From: Streptococcus constellatus
GTDB lineage: Bacteria > Bacillota > Bacilli > Lactobacillales > Streptococcaceae
Assembly: GCF_902167705.1 (NCBI RefSeq)
Contig: NZ_CABHMZ010000021.1
Coordinates: forward strand, 1-64,000
DNA: 64,000 bases
Direction of reading: 5' to 3'
Position numbers and translations under genes: made by a program. Under the pieces are notes generated by a model, which made no database searches, was not told the origin of the DNA, and saw only the letters and a list, made by a program, of their open reading frames with translations. Positions 27,688-37,245 of this stretch are shown piece after piece. The stretch's first letter is position 1, and each line of letters starts with the position of its first letter.

Positions 27688-28191
27688 ATGATTGATGATA
27701 TGGCGGTTTACATTGCTAATCTTGGCAAATACAATGAGGGCTATTTAGTCGGTGCTTGGTTCACGTTTCCTATTGACGAGGAAGATGTGAAAGAAAAAAT
27801 CGGCTTGAATGAACAATATGAGGAATACGCTATCCATGATACCGATAACTTCCCCATTGCGATTGGCGAGTATGTTTCCATTGAAGAACTCAATGAGATG
27901 TATGAAATGATAGAGGAACTTCCCGACTATATCGTAGAGTGTCTGGACGAATTTATCAGCCACTACGGGACGCTGGAAGAAGTCGTGGAACACAAGGACG
28001 ATATTTATTATTATCCCGACTGTGAAACTATGACAGACGTTGCCTACTACTACATAGACGAATTGCAGGCACTTGGCGACATTCCACCCAGCTTACAGAA
28101 CTACATTGACTATGAAGCCTACGGGCGAGATTTGGATATGGGTGGTTGCTTTATTGAAACAAGCCGAGGTATGTGCGAGATACCATATTAA
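27688..28191 (+). CDS. ardA: ArdA antirestriction protein, copy 2 (Tn916 Orf18-like)
   Basis: A 167-residue ArdA that matches Tn916 Orf18 in layout: VYIANLGKYNEGYLVGAWFTFPID, EYAIHDTDNFPIAIGEYVSIEELNEMYEM, and SLQNYIDYEAYGRDLDMGG. The frame opens at GTG 27679, but GAGGTGG fits the ATG at 27688. It is the more canonical of the two ArdA copies. Terminated by a hairpin at 28249. Confidence 0.92.
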   Translation: MIDDMAVYIANLGKYNEGYLVGAWFTFPIDEEDVKEKIGLNEQYEEYAIHDTDNFPIAIGEYVSIEELNEMYEMIEELPDYIVECLDEFISHYGTLEEVVEHKDDIYYYPDCETMTDVAYYYIDELQALGDIPPSLQNYIDYEAYGRDLDMGGCFIETSRGMCEIPY

Positions 28192-28248
28192 CGCTGGAAG
28201 ATCAGCGACAAGCATGGTTGTTACTGACAGCGTATTTCTCTTTTAAGG

Positions 28249-28275
28249 GACAGTCTGAAACATGGCTGTCCTTTT
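28249..28275 (+). terminator. Terminator after ardA
   Basis: GGACAG pairs with CTGTCC, followed by TTTT, between ardA and the mating-channel genes. Confidence 0.65.
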
Positions 28276-28309
28276 CTATTTAGAAACTTACGAAAGGAGC
28301 TGAAAGAAC

Positions 28310-28708
28310 TTGAAAAAGATTAAAAGCTACACGGGTATCTGGAACGTGGAAAAAGTCTTGTATGCAATCAATGACTTTAACTTACCCTTTCCCGTTACTT
28401 TTACACAGATTACATGGTTTGTGATTACAGAATTTATCATCATTCTGTTTGGGGATATTCCCCCACTTTCCATGATTGAGGGAGCATTTCTCAAATACTT
28501 TGGTATTCCCGTTGCTCTTACTTGGTTTATGTCGCAGAAAACCTTTGACGGAAAGAAGCCGTACAGCTTTTTGAAATCACAGATAACCTATGCCCTGCGA
28601 CCTAAAATCACTTATGCAGGAAAAGCCGTAAAACTGCATAAGCAGATATTGAATGAAACAATCACGGCAGTAAGGAGTGTGAACTATGTTCCCGATAAAA
28701 TATATTGA
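28310..28708 (+). CDS. TcpE-family conjugation membrane protein (Orf17)
   Basis: A 132-residue protein with two membrane helices (VTFTQITWFVITEFIIILFG and a second near FGIPVALTWFM) and the KTFDGKKPYSFLKSQITYALRPK signature of the TcpE family. It starts at TTG behind AAAGGAG. The end overlaps the ATPase gene by 23 nt. Part of the Tn916 mating channel. Confidence 0.85.
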   Translation: MKKIKSYTGIWNVEKVLYAINDFNLPFPVTFTQITWFVITEFIIILFGDIPPLSMIEGAFLKYFGIPVALTWFMSQKTFDGKKPYSFLKSQITYALRPKITYAGKAVKLHKQILNETITAVRSVNYVPDKIY

Positions 28709-31136
28709 CAATAACCTTGTCTGGAACAAGGACAATGAGGTGTTCGCTTACTATGAGCTGATACCGTACAACTATTCTTTTCTATCCGCAGAGCAAAAAT
28801 TTATCGTGCATGACAGCTTTCGACAGCTCATCGCACAGTCCCGTGAGGGTAAAATTCATGCGTTGCAGATTGCCACAGAAAGTTCCATACGAAGTATGCA
28901 GGAGCAGTCAAAGAAGCTGGTAACTGGAAAATTAAAGGAAGTTGCCTATCAGAAGATAGACGAACAGACCGAAGCGTTAGTATCTATGATTGGGGACAAT
29001 CAAGTGGACTACCGCTTTTTTCTCGGCTTTAAGCTCATGGTTACGGAAGAACAGCTCAATCTGAAGAACATCAAAAAATCGACGTGGCTGACGTTCACGG
29101 AATTTCTCCATGAAGTGAACCACACGCTGATGAATGACTTTGTTTCCATGCCGAATGATGAAATCAACCGTTACATGAAAATGGAAAAGTTACTGGAAAA
29201 TAAAATCTCCCGTCGCTTTAAGGTGCGTCGCTTGGAAATCAATGATTTTGGGTATCTCATGGAACATCTTTACGGTAGGGACGGTATTGCCTATGAAGAT
29301 TATGAGTACCAGCTACCAAAGAAGAAATTGAACAAAGAAACGCTGATAAAATACTACGACCTTATCCGTCCGACAAGGTGTGTGATTGAGGAAAGCCAGC
29401 GGTATTTACGCTTGGAACATGAGGACAAGGAAAGCTATGTGTCCTATTTTACCGTCAATGCGATTGTAGGCGAGCTTGATTTTCCGTCAAGTGAAATCTT
29501 CTATTTCCAGCAACAGCAATTCACATTCCCCGTTGATACTTCTATGAATGTAGAAATCGTGGAGAACCGAAAAGCACTTACCACCGTAAGAAATAAGAAA
29601 AAGGAATTGAAAGACCTTGACAATCACGCTTATCAAGCAGGAAGTGAAACCAGCTCAAATGTGGTGGACGCATTAGACAGTGTGGACGAACTGGAAACGG
29701 ACTTAGACCAGAGCAAAGAAAGTATGTATAAGTTAAGCTACGTGATACGGGTGTCTGCACCCGATCTTGACGAGCTGAAACGCCGTTGTGATGAAGTCAA
29801 GGACTTTTACGACGACCTCAATGTAAAGCTGGTGCGTCCTGCTGGGGATATGCTGGGGCTTCATTCTGAATTTCTTCCTGCCAGCAAGCGATATATCAAT
29901 GACTATGTGCAGTATGTAAAATCAGACTTCTTGGCTGGGCTTGGCTTTGGAGCGACCCAGCAGTTAGGAGAAACTACGGGTATCTATATGGGCTATTCCG
30001 TTGATACGGGAAGAAATGTGTACCTGCAACCGTCCCTTGCCAGTCAAGGTGTAAAAGGTACAGTTACCAACGCTTTAGCGTCTGCTTTTGTCGGTTCGCT
30101 TGGCGGTGGAAAGTCGTTCTGCAACAATCTTCTTGTGTACTACTCTGTTCTCTTTGGGGGACAAGCGGTTATCTTAGACCCAAAATCAGAGCGTGGCAAC
30201 TGGAAAGAAACGCTCCCAGAGATAGCCCATGAGATAAACATTGTCAATCTCACAAGCGAAAAAGAAAATGCAGGACTTCTTGACCCATTCGTGATTATGA
30301 AGAATGTAAAAGACGCTGAAAGTCTGGCAATCGACATCTTAACATTCCTTACGGGTATTTCTTCTAGGGATGGCGAAAAATTCCCCGTGTTACGTAAAGC
30401 GGTGCGTTCCGTTACCCAGAGCGACAGTCGGGGCTTGCTCCATGTGATAGACGAGCTACGCAGTGAAGATACGCCCATATCAAGAAATATTGCAGACCAT
30501 ATCGACAGCTTCACGGACTACGACTTTGCACATCTGCTGTTTTCAGACGGTACGGTGGAAAATGCAATCAGCCTTGATAACCAGCTCAATATCATTCAAG
30601 TAGCAGACCTTGTGTTGCCAGATAAAGATACCACTTTTGAGGAATACACGACCATTGAATTGTTGTCGGTGTCTATGCTGATTGTGATTAGCACCTTTGC
30701 CCTTGATTTTATCCATTCGGACAGAAGTATTTTTAAGATTGTAGATTTGGACGAAGCATGGGCGTTCTTAAATGTGGCACAAGGCGAAACCTTATCAAAT
30801 AAGCTGGTTCGTGCTGGGCGAGCTATGCAGGCAGGCGTTTATTTTGTTACACAATCTTCTGGCGACGTGTCAAAAGAAAGTCTGAAAAACAATATCGGCT
30901 TGAAATTTGCCTTTCGTTCTACTGACATTAACGAGATAAAGCAGACCTTAGAGTTTTTCGGTATCGACAAGGACGACGAGAACAACCAGAAACGCTTGCG
31001 TGATTTGGAGAACGGACAATGCTTATTGCAGGACTTATACGGGCGTGTCGGTGTGGTACAGATACACCCAGTCTTTGAAGAATTGCTACACGCCTTTGAT
31101 ACCAGACCGCCTATACAGAGAAATGAGGTGGAGTGA
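28686..31136 (+). CDS. VirB4-like conjugation ATPase (Orf16)
   Basis: An 816-residue AAA_10/VirB4-type ATPase, equivalent to Tn916 Orf16 and ICEBs1 ConE. Walker A is VGSLGGGKSF (about 475) and Walker B is IVDLDEAWAF; a conserved arginine-rich finger segment follows (LVRAGRAMQAGVYFVTQS). It energises assembly of the type IV secretion channel. It overlaps both its neighbours (ATGA with orf15). Confidence 0.93.
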   Translation: MFPIKYIDNNLVWNKDNEVFAYYELIPYNYSFLSAEQKFIVHDSFRQLIAQSREGKIHALQIATESSIRSMQEQSKKLVTGKLKEVAYQKIDEQTEALVSMIGDNQVDYRFFLGFKLMVTEEQLNLKNIKKSTWLTFTEFLHEVNHTLMNDFVSMPNDEINRYMKMEKLLENKISRRFKVRRLEINDFGYLMEHLYGRDGIAYEDYEYQLPKKKLNKETLIKYYDLIRPTRCVIEESQRYLRLEHEDKESYVSYFTVNAIVGELDFPSSEIFYFQQQQFTFPVDTSMNVEIVENRKALTTVRNKKKELKDLDNHAYQAGSETSSNVVDALDSVDELETDLDQSKESMYKLSYVIRVSAPDLDELKRRCDEVKDFYDDLNVKLVRPAGDMLGLHSEFLPASKRYINDYVQYVKSDFLAGLGFGATQQLGETTGIYMGYSVDTGRNVYLQPSLASQGVKGTVTNALASAFVGSLGGGKSFCNNLLVYYSVLFGGQAVILDPKSERGNWKETLPEIAHEINIVNLTSEKENAGLLDPFVIMKNVKDAESLAIDILTFLTGISSRDGEKFPVLRKAVRSVTQSDSRGLLHVIDELRSEDTPISRNIADHIDSFTDYDFAHLLFSDGTVENAISLDNQLNIIQVADLVLPDKDTTFEEYTTIELLSVSMLIVISTFALDFIHSDRSIFKIVDLDEAWAFLNVAQGETLSNKLVRAGRAMQAGVYFVTQSSGDVSKESLKNNIGLKFAFRSTDINEIKQTLEFFGIDKDDENNQKRLRDLENGQCLLQDLYGRVGVVQIHPVFEELLHAFDTRPPIQRNEVE

Positions 31137-33346
31137 TGAAAGAAAGGATAAAAGGTGCGTTCACAAAAAAGAAGATTTTCCACTTTCTCAAAATGGCTCT
31201 GTTTGTCGTGGCACTCTCCCTTATCCTGCTTTCACTTTTGGGGACGGTGGCTCATGCGACAGGACTTGTAGACGATACCATAAACGCAGAAAATCTTTAC
31301 TCAAAATATCCGCTGTCGAATTATCAGCTTGATTTTTATGTAGATAATAGCTGGTCGTGGCTTCCGTGGAACTGGCTGGACGGGATTGGAAAAAGTGTGC
31401 AGTACGGGCTTTACTGTATCACTAATTTTGTCTGGACGATAAGCCTTTATTTAAGCAATGCAACGGGCTATGTGGTGCAGGAAGCCTATAAACTTGATTT
31501 TATTAACGATATGGCAGACAGTATCGGAAAAAGCATACAGACCCTTGCTGGTGTTACAGCAAACGGTTTTTCCAGCTCTGGCTTCTATGTTGGTTTCCTG
31601 CTTCTCATTATCTTAGTGGTGGGACTTTATGTTTCCTATACGGGACTGATAAAAAGAGAAACCAGCAAGGCACTTCACGCTGTTATCAACTTTGTGGTGG
31701 TATTCGTGCTGTCCGCTTCGTTTATTGCCTATGCTCCCGACTATATCAAGAAGATAAATGAATTTTCAAGCGACATCAGTACCGCTTCACTTGACTTAGG
31801 AACAAAAATCATGCTCCCCAACTCTGACAGCGAGGGCAAGGACAGCGTGGACTTGATACGGGACAGCTTATTTTCTATTCAAGTGGAACAGCCGTGGCTC
31901 TTACTTCAATTCGGTAACAGCAACGCAGAGGAAATCGGGACAGACCGTGTAGAAGCTCTTGTATCGGCAAGCCCAGAGGACGAGGACGGGAAAACCAGAG
32001 AAGAAGTCGTGAAAACAGAAATCGAGGACAACGACAACAACAATCTGACGATACCACAGGTCGTAAACCGTTTAGGTATGGTGTTCTTCCTACTGTTCTT
32101 CAATTTAGGAATAACAATATTTGTATTCTTGCTTACGGGTATGATGTTGTTCAGCCAGATACTTTTTATCATTTTCGCTATGTTCTTGCCTATTAGTTTT
32201 CTGCTCTCTATGATACCGAGCTATGAAAGCATGGCAAAGCAGGCAATCGTGAGAGTGTTTAATACCATAATGACACGGGCAGGAATAACGCTCATTGTAA
32301 CGGTGGCGTTCAGCATTTCCAGTATGTTTTATAACATTTCCACGGATTACCCGTTCTTTATGGTGGCGTTCTTGCAGATAGTATGTTTCGCTGGTATCTA
32401 TATGAAGCTGGGCGATTTAGTGAGTATGTTCTCTTTGAACGCTAATGACAGTCAAAGCATGGGACGAAGAATTTTCCGCAGACCGTATCTGTTTATGCGA
32501 CATAGGGCTAGGCGTATGGAACACCGTATTGCAAGGGCGGTAAGTGCTGGCGGTATTTCGGGCGGTGTCGCTGGTGCGGTGGCTGGAAGTGCCGTTGCTG
32601 GAAAACGAGCTGAAAGAAAAAATACAGTTTCTAAAGAAAATCGGGGCAATACCACTTCCAGCATGGGACAGCGTGCAGGTTCAAAGGTGGGTGCTGTCTT
32701 AGATACGAAAAATAAAGTGAAAGACAAAGCAAACGCTGTCAAAGAGAATATCAAAGATATGCCGACACAGACCGCTTATGCGGTGTATTCCGCAAAGGAA
32801 AAGGCAAAGTCCAGCGTGTCCGACTTCAAGCGTGGCATGGTGCAGGAACAGCAGTCCAGACAGACGGGACGATTGGAAAAGCAGGAACAGCATAGACAGA
32901 ATATCGCTGATAAGCGTATGGAGCTTCAAAAGGCACAAGAAGCAAGGCAGGCACAGCGAAAGGCTGACGGATCAGCGACAACGGGAGCTACCCGTCCCCA
33001 TGAGCGACCAGCCACAGCTTCAACCCTTTCAAAGCCGAGTGCAGAAAAAATGCAGGAAGTCAAACGCCCTGCCACAGCGACCACTTCAAAGATAAGTGAG
33101 CCAGTCAAGACGAATGTTGTAAAAGAGCGTCCGTTATCTTCTGGTGCTTCTGATAGGAAAACGACCCAGCCTACACAGACAGTACATAGGCAGAATGTAG
33201 AAAAAGTGGTATCGCAGGAAACACGCCAGAATTACACCAAAGACCGCAGGACAAAGGTTCAGCAGACGCAAACCGTCCAGAAGAACCAGCAGACCTTAGA
33301 GAAAACCCGTAACCTTGTAACGAAGAAAGGACAGAAGAAAAAATGA
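31133..33346 (+). CDS. VirB6-like multi-pass membrane channel protein (Orf15)
   Basis: A 737-residue protein with an N-terminal signal/anchor (FLKMALFVVALSLILLSLLGTVAHA), about seven further membrane helices to residue 430, then a long basic, Gln/Lys/Thr-rich cytoplasmic tail (about 440-737) with Ala/Gly-rich stretches. It matches Tn916 Orf15, the channel subunit. The start overlaps the ATPase stop (ATGA), and the stop overlaps the next start the same way. Confidence 0.9.
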   Translation: MMKERIKGAFTKKKIFHFLKMALFVVALSLILLSLLGTVAHATGLVDDTINAENLYSKYPLSNYQLDFYVDNSWSWLPWNWLDGIGKSVQYGLYCITNFVWTISLYLSNATGYVVQEAYKLDFINDMADSIGKSIQTLAGVTANGFSSSGFYVGFLLLIILVVGLYVSYTGLIKRETSKALHAVINFVVVFVLSASFIAYAPDYIKKINEFSSDISTASLDLGTKIMLPNSDSEGKDSVDLIRDSLFSIQVEQPWLLLQFGNSNAEEIGTDRVEALVSASPEDEDGKTREEVVKTEIEDNDNNNLTIPQVVNRLGMVFFLLFFNLGITIFVFLLTGMMLFSQILFIIFAMFLPISFLLSMIPSYESMAKQAIVRVFNTIMTRAGITLIVTVAFSISSMFYNISTDYPFFMVAFLQIVCFAGIYMKLGDLVSMFSLNANDSQSMGRRIFRRPYLFMRHRARRMEHRIARAVSAGGISGGVAGAVAGSAVAGKRAERKNTVSKENRGNTTSSMGQRAGSKVGAVLDTKNKVKDKANAVKENIKDMPTQTAYAVYSAKEKAKSSVSDFKRGMVQEQQSRQTGRLEKQEQHRQNIADKRMELQKAQEARQAQRKADGSATTGATRPHERPATASTLSKPSAEKMQEVKRPATATTSKISEPVKTNVVKERPLSSGASDRKTTQPTQTVHRQNVEKVVSQETRQNYTKDRRTKVQQTQTVQKNQQTLEKTRNLVTKKGQKKK

Positions 33347-34350
33347 AACTGAAACATATCGCTCTCATTGGCAGTCTGTTTCCTATCCTCTTTTCTCTGG
33401 TGCTTTTCTTTGGTGTCCTCATTAGTGCGGACAGCGACGACGAGAACAGCAACTTTTCTTCCGGCATTACGGGTATGAATTTATCCGCAGAAGTCTTGAA
33501 ACATCAGCCTATGGTGGAAAAATACGCCAGAGAATACGGCATTTCCGAATATGTCAATGTGCTATTGGCTATCATTCAAGTAGAAAGTGGCGGTACGGCA
33601 GAAGATGTTATGCAGAGTTCGGAAAGTCTTGGTTTACCGCCTAATTCCTTAGATACGGAAAGTTCAATCAAGCAGGGGTGTAAATATTTTGCGTCCCTGC
33701 TTTCTTCCTGCAAAAATCAAGGTATCGACGATTTGAATGTAGCAATACAGTCCTATAACTATGGCGGTGGCTATGTGGGCTATGTGGCAGGAAAAGGAAA
33801 GAAACATACCTATAATCTTGCAGAGAGCTTCGCCCGTGAGAAATCGGGTGGAAAGAAAGTAACCTACACCAACCCGATAGCCGTTGCGAAGAACGGGGGC
33901 TGGCGATATGGCTATGGAAATATGTTCTATGTGGAATTAGTCAATCAATATCTGACTGTGGCACACTTTGATAATGCGACGGCACAAGCGATTATGAATG
34001 AAGCGTTGAAATATCAAGGCTGGAAGTATGTGTATGGTGGCAGTAACCCGAACACTTCCTTTGATTGTAGCGGACTTGTGCAATGGTGCTATGGAAAAGC
34101 TGGTATCTCCTTACCGAGAACAGCACAAGCCCAGTATGACGCAACCCAACATCTTCCACTCTCGCAGGCAAAGGCTGGGGACTTGGTATTTTTCCATTCT
34201 ACTTATAACGCTGGTTCGTATGTAACTCACGTCGGTATTTATGTAGGAAATAACCAGATGTACCATGCAGGCGACCCGATAGGATATGCAGACCTAAGTA
34301 GTAGTTACTGGCAACAGCACTTAATCGGTGCAGGACGAGTAAAACAATAG
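33343..34350 (+). CDS. Bifunctional cell-wall hydrolase, lysozyme-like plus NlpC/P60 (Orf14)
   Basis: A 335-residue CwlT-type enzyme. An N-terminal membrane anchor is followed by a lysozyme/transglycosylase-like domain (YARE, VLLAIIQVESGG, about 60-190; SYNYGGGYVGYV) and an NlpC/P60 endopeptidase domain with Cys in FDCSGLVQWCYG and His in YVTHVGIYVGNNQMYHAG. It opens peptidoglycan for the mating channel. Tn916 Orf14. Confidence 0.93.
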   Translation: MKLKHIALIGSLFPILFSLVLFFGVLISADSDDENSNFSSGITGMNLSAEVLKHQPMVEKYAREYGISEYVNVLLAIIQVESGGTAEDVMQSSESLGLPPNSLDTESSIKQGCKYFASLLSSCKNQGIDDLNVAIQSYNYGGGYVGYVAGKGKKHTYNLAESFAREKSGGKKVTYTNPIAVAKNGGWRYGYGNMFYVELVNQYLTVAHFDNATAQAIMNEALKYQGWKYVYGGSNPNTSFDCSGLVQWCYGKAGISLPRTAQAQYDATQHLPLSQAKAGDLVFFHSTYNAGSYVTHVGIYVGNNQMYHAGDPIGYADLSSSYWQQHLIGAGRVKQ

Positions 34351-34365
34351 AAAGGACTTGAAAAT

Positions 34366-35268
34366 ATGTTTAAGAAAAATAAGAAACAGACAGAAAATGT
34401 CAAAGAAAAAAAGGTGCGTACTGTCAAGGTAGGCACACATAAGAAAACCGTGATTGTGTTATGGGTGGTGCTTATCGCAAGCGTGAGCTTTGGGGTATAT
34501 AAGAATTTTACCGCTATCGACCAGCACACGACCCACGAAAAAGAAATCATTGAACTTCGCTTGCAGGACACCAACGGGATAGAAAATTTCGTGAAGAACT
34601 TTGCGAAGTCTTATTACACATGGAATAACAGCAAAGAAGCGATTGAAGCAAGGACGCAGGCAATCAGCGGTTATCTGACAAAGGAATTGCAGGACTTGAA
34701 TATAGATACCATTAGAAACGATATACCGACCAGCTCTACGGTTACAGATGTGATTGTATGGCATATCGAGCAATCGGGAACGGACACTTTTTCTGCTACC
34801 TACGAAGTAGATCAGCAGATAAAAGAGGGAGAACAGACAAACAATGTGAAAGCAACCTATACCGTAAAAGTTCATGTGGACGCTGACGGGGATATGGTAA
34901 TCGTTCAAAACCCTACCCTTGCACCAGCAGTTGAAAAATCAGACTATGAGCTTAAGACACCAGAAGCAGACACAAGCGTAGACGCTGATACTGTCAATGA
35001 CGCTACCGCATTTCTGGAAACATTCTTTAAGCTCTACCCAACAGCCACAGAAAAAGAGCTTGCCTACTATGTAGCTGGAAATGTGATTGAACCTATCGGC
35101 AGGGACTACTTTTATTCTGAATTGGTAAACCCTATCTTTACAAAGAACGGGGATAATGTGAAAGTCAATGTAGCGGTAAAATTCATTGATAATCAGACAA
35201 AAGCGACGCAGGTATCACAGTATGAGCTTGTGTTACATAAGGATAGTAACTGGAAGATTGTAAATTAA
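34366..35268 (+). CDS. TcpC-type conjugal transfer protein (Orf13)
   Basis: A 300-residue bitopic membrane protein: short basic cytoplasmic N-terminus, one helix (TVIVLWVVLIASVSFGVY, about 27-45), then two NTF2-like extracellular domains (about 60-180 and 200-300). It matches Tn916 Orf13 and clostridial TcpC. GGAC/TTG region before it lies 15 nt after orf14. It is the last mating-channel gene; in Tn916 the tet(M) segment comes next. Confidence 0.88.
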   Translation: MFKKNKKQTENVKEKKVRTVKVGTHKKTVIVLWVVLIASVSFGVYKNFTAIDQHTTHEKEIIELRLQDTNGIENFVKNFAKSYYTWNNSKEAIEARTQAISGYLTKELQDLNIDTIRNDIPTSSTVTDVIVWHIEQSGTDTFSATYEVDQQIKEGEQTNNVKATYTVKVHVDADGDMVIVQNPTLAPAVEKSDYELKTPEADTSVDADTVNDATAFLETFFKLYPTATEKELAYYVAGNVIEPIGRDYFYSELVNPIFTKNGDNVKVNVAVKFIDNQTKATQVSQYELVLHKDSNWKIVN

Positions 35269-35296
35269 GCTTTTAGCTTGCACTTATAAAATACAG

Positions 35297-35325
35297 TTGT
35301 ATTAAATTGTAGAAAGTGATAAAAT
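35297..35325 (+). promoter_or_regulatory. Promoter of the TetR/hydrolase operon
   Basis: TTGTAT (35297-35302), 17-nt spacer, TAAAAT (35320-35325). The -10 is inside the left arm of the inverted repeat at 35314-35358. Confidence 0.6.
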
Positions 35326-35358
35326 GAACACATAAACATACCGTTTATTTTATCACTT
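35314..35358 (+). promoter_or_regulatory. Candidate TetR operator: 16-bp inverted repeat
   Basis: AAGTGATAAAATGAAC (35314-35329) against GTTTATTTTATCACTT (35343-35358): 15 of 16 positions pair, with a 13-nt spacer. The left arm covers the -10 box and the right arm lies in the untranslated leader. Placement suggests autorepression by the adjacent TetR protein. Confidence 0.65.
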
Positions 35359-35377
35359 AAATTAAAGGAGAAAAAAT

Positions 35378-35965
35378 ATGCCTAAAATTTTTTCAGACGC
35401 AAGGAAACAGTCTTTGTATAAAATTATAAAACAAAATTGTATTAATTTAATTAGAGAAAAAGGATATAAACAGCTTAATATTAGAGAGTTAGCAAAAACC
35501 ACAGGCATTTCAACGGGTACATTTTACAATTTTTATAACTCAAAAGAGGATTTAATTTTATCTATTATGGAAGAGTCGCAGCACAACTTGGAAAATCGTT
35601 TTTTTAAGATTTTAGAATGTAATGGAAAAATAACAAAATCGGAATTTATAGATTTATATTCATTCTTTTTTCTGAGAGATGAAAAAAACATTTTTCGATA
35701 TTTATCAAGAGATGATTTAACTGCTATTCTTTTACGAACAGAAAGAAATCAATCTTTTGAAACCATAAGAACTTCTATGAAAAAAAATATTAAATATATA
35801 GATAAGCCAAAGAAAAATATTAACTTTAATGCTGTTATAAATTTTATACAGCTTGTTAATCTTTGTTTACAAAACAGTGATTTATTAGTCAAAGAGGAAA
35901 TTGAAAGTACAGTAAAAAAACTATTAGAAAATATTACAGAACAGATTTTTGAGGAGGAAATATAA
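35378..35965 (+). CDS. TetR/AcrR-family regulator
   Basis: A 195-residue regulator with an N-terminal TetR HTH (REKGYKQLNIRELAKTTGISTGTFYNFYNSKEDLI, about 25-60) and an all-helical ligand domain of no recognisable specificity. AAAGGAG precedes the ATG, and the stop abuts the hydrolase ATG. It occupies the position of tet(M) in Tn916 and likely controls its own operon. The DNA is more AT-rich than the ICE backbone, a sign of separate origin. Confidence 0.88.
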   Translation: MPKIFSDARKQSLYKIIKQNCINLIREKGYKQLNIRELAKTTGISTGTFYNFYNSKEDLILSIMEESQHNLENRFFKILECNGKITKSEFIDLYSFFFLRDEKNIFRYLSRDDLTAILLRTERNQSFETIRTSMKKNIKYIDKPKKNINFNAVINFIQLVNLCLQNSDLLVKEEIESTVKKLLENITEQIFEEEI

Positions 35966-36745
35966 ATGAAATTCCATGAGTTTGGAGATAAAGAAAATCA
36001 GCATATTATGTTAATTCATGGCGGTGGAAATTCATGGTGGAATTATTTAAGACAAGCAAAAGCATTGTCTAAAGAGTATCATGTTATTTTGCCAACTCTA
36101 GATGGACATGGAGAAGAATATAATACAGAATATGTCTCTACAATAGATAGCGCCCAAAAACTAATCTCGTATATAAATCAAAATTGTAATGGACAGCTTT
36201 TTCTGCTTTGTGGTGTATCTTTAGGGGGGCAGATTGTGATAGAAATGCTTTCTCTTAAAGCTGATATTTCTCAAAAAGCTATCATAGACGGAAGTATTTG
36301 TTATCCACAACCCAAATTGGAAAAATTTTGTATTGCCACAGTCCGTCTTTTTGGGGGATTGATGTTTAGTAGATTTTCGTGCAAATGTCAAATGGTTTTG
36401 CTACGATTGTTTCCTAATATGAGATTTACAAAAGAAATTGAAAATTATTATATACATGATATGCCCTTATTAAAGAAGAATACACTTTATAATATGTATC
36501 GCACATACATGGCAGAATATCAGTTAAAAGAAGATATTTCTAAAACGAAAGCACAAATTATGTATTGTTATGGTTCAAAAGAAATGAAATGTGTAAAGAA
36601 GTCGGCACAACTCTTTAAAGAATTAGTTCCTTCATGTCAAATATACGAAGCGAAAGGATATAATCATGGATATTTAGCAATATATTTGCCTGACGAGTGG
36701 TTGAAAGTAGTTGTACCCTTTTTAAATACAAAGGAGAGCTTATGA
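35966..36745 (+). CDS. Alpha/beta hydrolase in the tet(M) slot
   Basis: A 259-residue alpha/beta hydrolase: [10 protein letters not shown] (oxyanion region), GVSLGGQ (nucleophile Ser about 91), YGSKEMKCV region near the acid, and GYNHGY (His). It is AT-rich like its TetR partner. GAGGAGG precedes the ATG and the stop overlaps the next start (ATGA). The substrate is unknown; given its regulator, an inducible esterase or detoxifying function is inference. Confidence 0.83.
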   Translation: MKFHEFGDKENQHIMLIHGGGNSWWNYLRQAKALSKEYHVILPTLDGHGEEYNTEYVSTIDSAQKLISYINQNCNGQLFLLCGVSLGGQIVIEMLSLKADISQKAIIDGSICYPQPKLEKFCIATVRLFGGLMFSRFSCKCQMVLLRLFPNMRFTKEIENYYIHDMPLLKKNTLYNMYRTYMAEYQLKEDISKTKAQIMYCYGSKEMKCVKKSAQLFKELVPSCQIYEAKGYNHGYLAIYLPDEWLKVVVPFLNTKESL

Positions 36746-36966
36746 TAGGATTGAAAAAACGAGATATTAAAAAAGCACTGAAAGCTGGTGCAAAAGCTGG
36801 CGGTGTATCATTGGCTGATGTTCGGGCTGATATTGAAGCGACGATTGATGAAGCTATGAACAGCACCGACCCAGAAGTGCAGGCAAATTTCAGAAAGTAT
36901 TTTGGAAACAAACACCCTACGCCAGAAGAATATATTTACAAGATTACAAAAAAGACAAAAGTTTAA
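36742..36966 (+). CDS. Small Spo0A C-terminal-like protein
   Basis: A 74-residue protein with the pattern [31 protein letters not shown], then [10 protein letters not shown], similar to small proteins annotated as Spo0A C-terminal-like in Firmicute mobile elements. GGAGAGC precedes the ATG, which overlaps the hydrolase stop. Its composition is that of the ICE backbone, unlike the two genes before it. Function unknown. Confidence 0.6.
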   Translation: MIGLKKRDIKKALKAGAKAGGVSLADVRADIEATIDEAMNSTDPEVQANFRKYFGNKHPTPEEYIYKITKKTKV

Positions 36967-37084
36967 CAGAAATCAAGTGCTGTAAGGGGGCTTGTATTAT
37001 GGAAAGTTTTAAGCATAATCTTATACGGTCATACACTACCTAACAGCATTTTATCAACAACTGAATATCTCACAGCTTTAATAG

Positions 37085-37122
37085 CTCGTACAGACTATAT
37101 GTTTTGTGCGGGCTTTTTTTGT
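37085..37122 (+). terminator. Probable terminator
   Basis: AGCTCGTACA pairs imperfectly with TGTGCGGGCT and is followed by seven T. The rest of 36967-37245 shows only a 14-codon frame at 37000 and I call no gene. Confidence 0.5.
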
Positions 37123-37245
37123 ACCCGAAAAAATTTTTTCACTTTTTTTCAAATTTATGCAACAAATCACACCTTGCTGTACAGATATGGTGCGGAAAGA
37201 GGGATAAACACTTTTCACGTCATAACAGAAAGGGGGTGTGATGAT

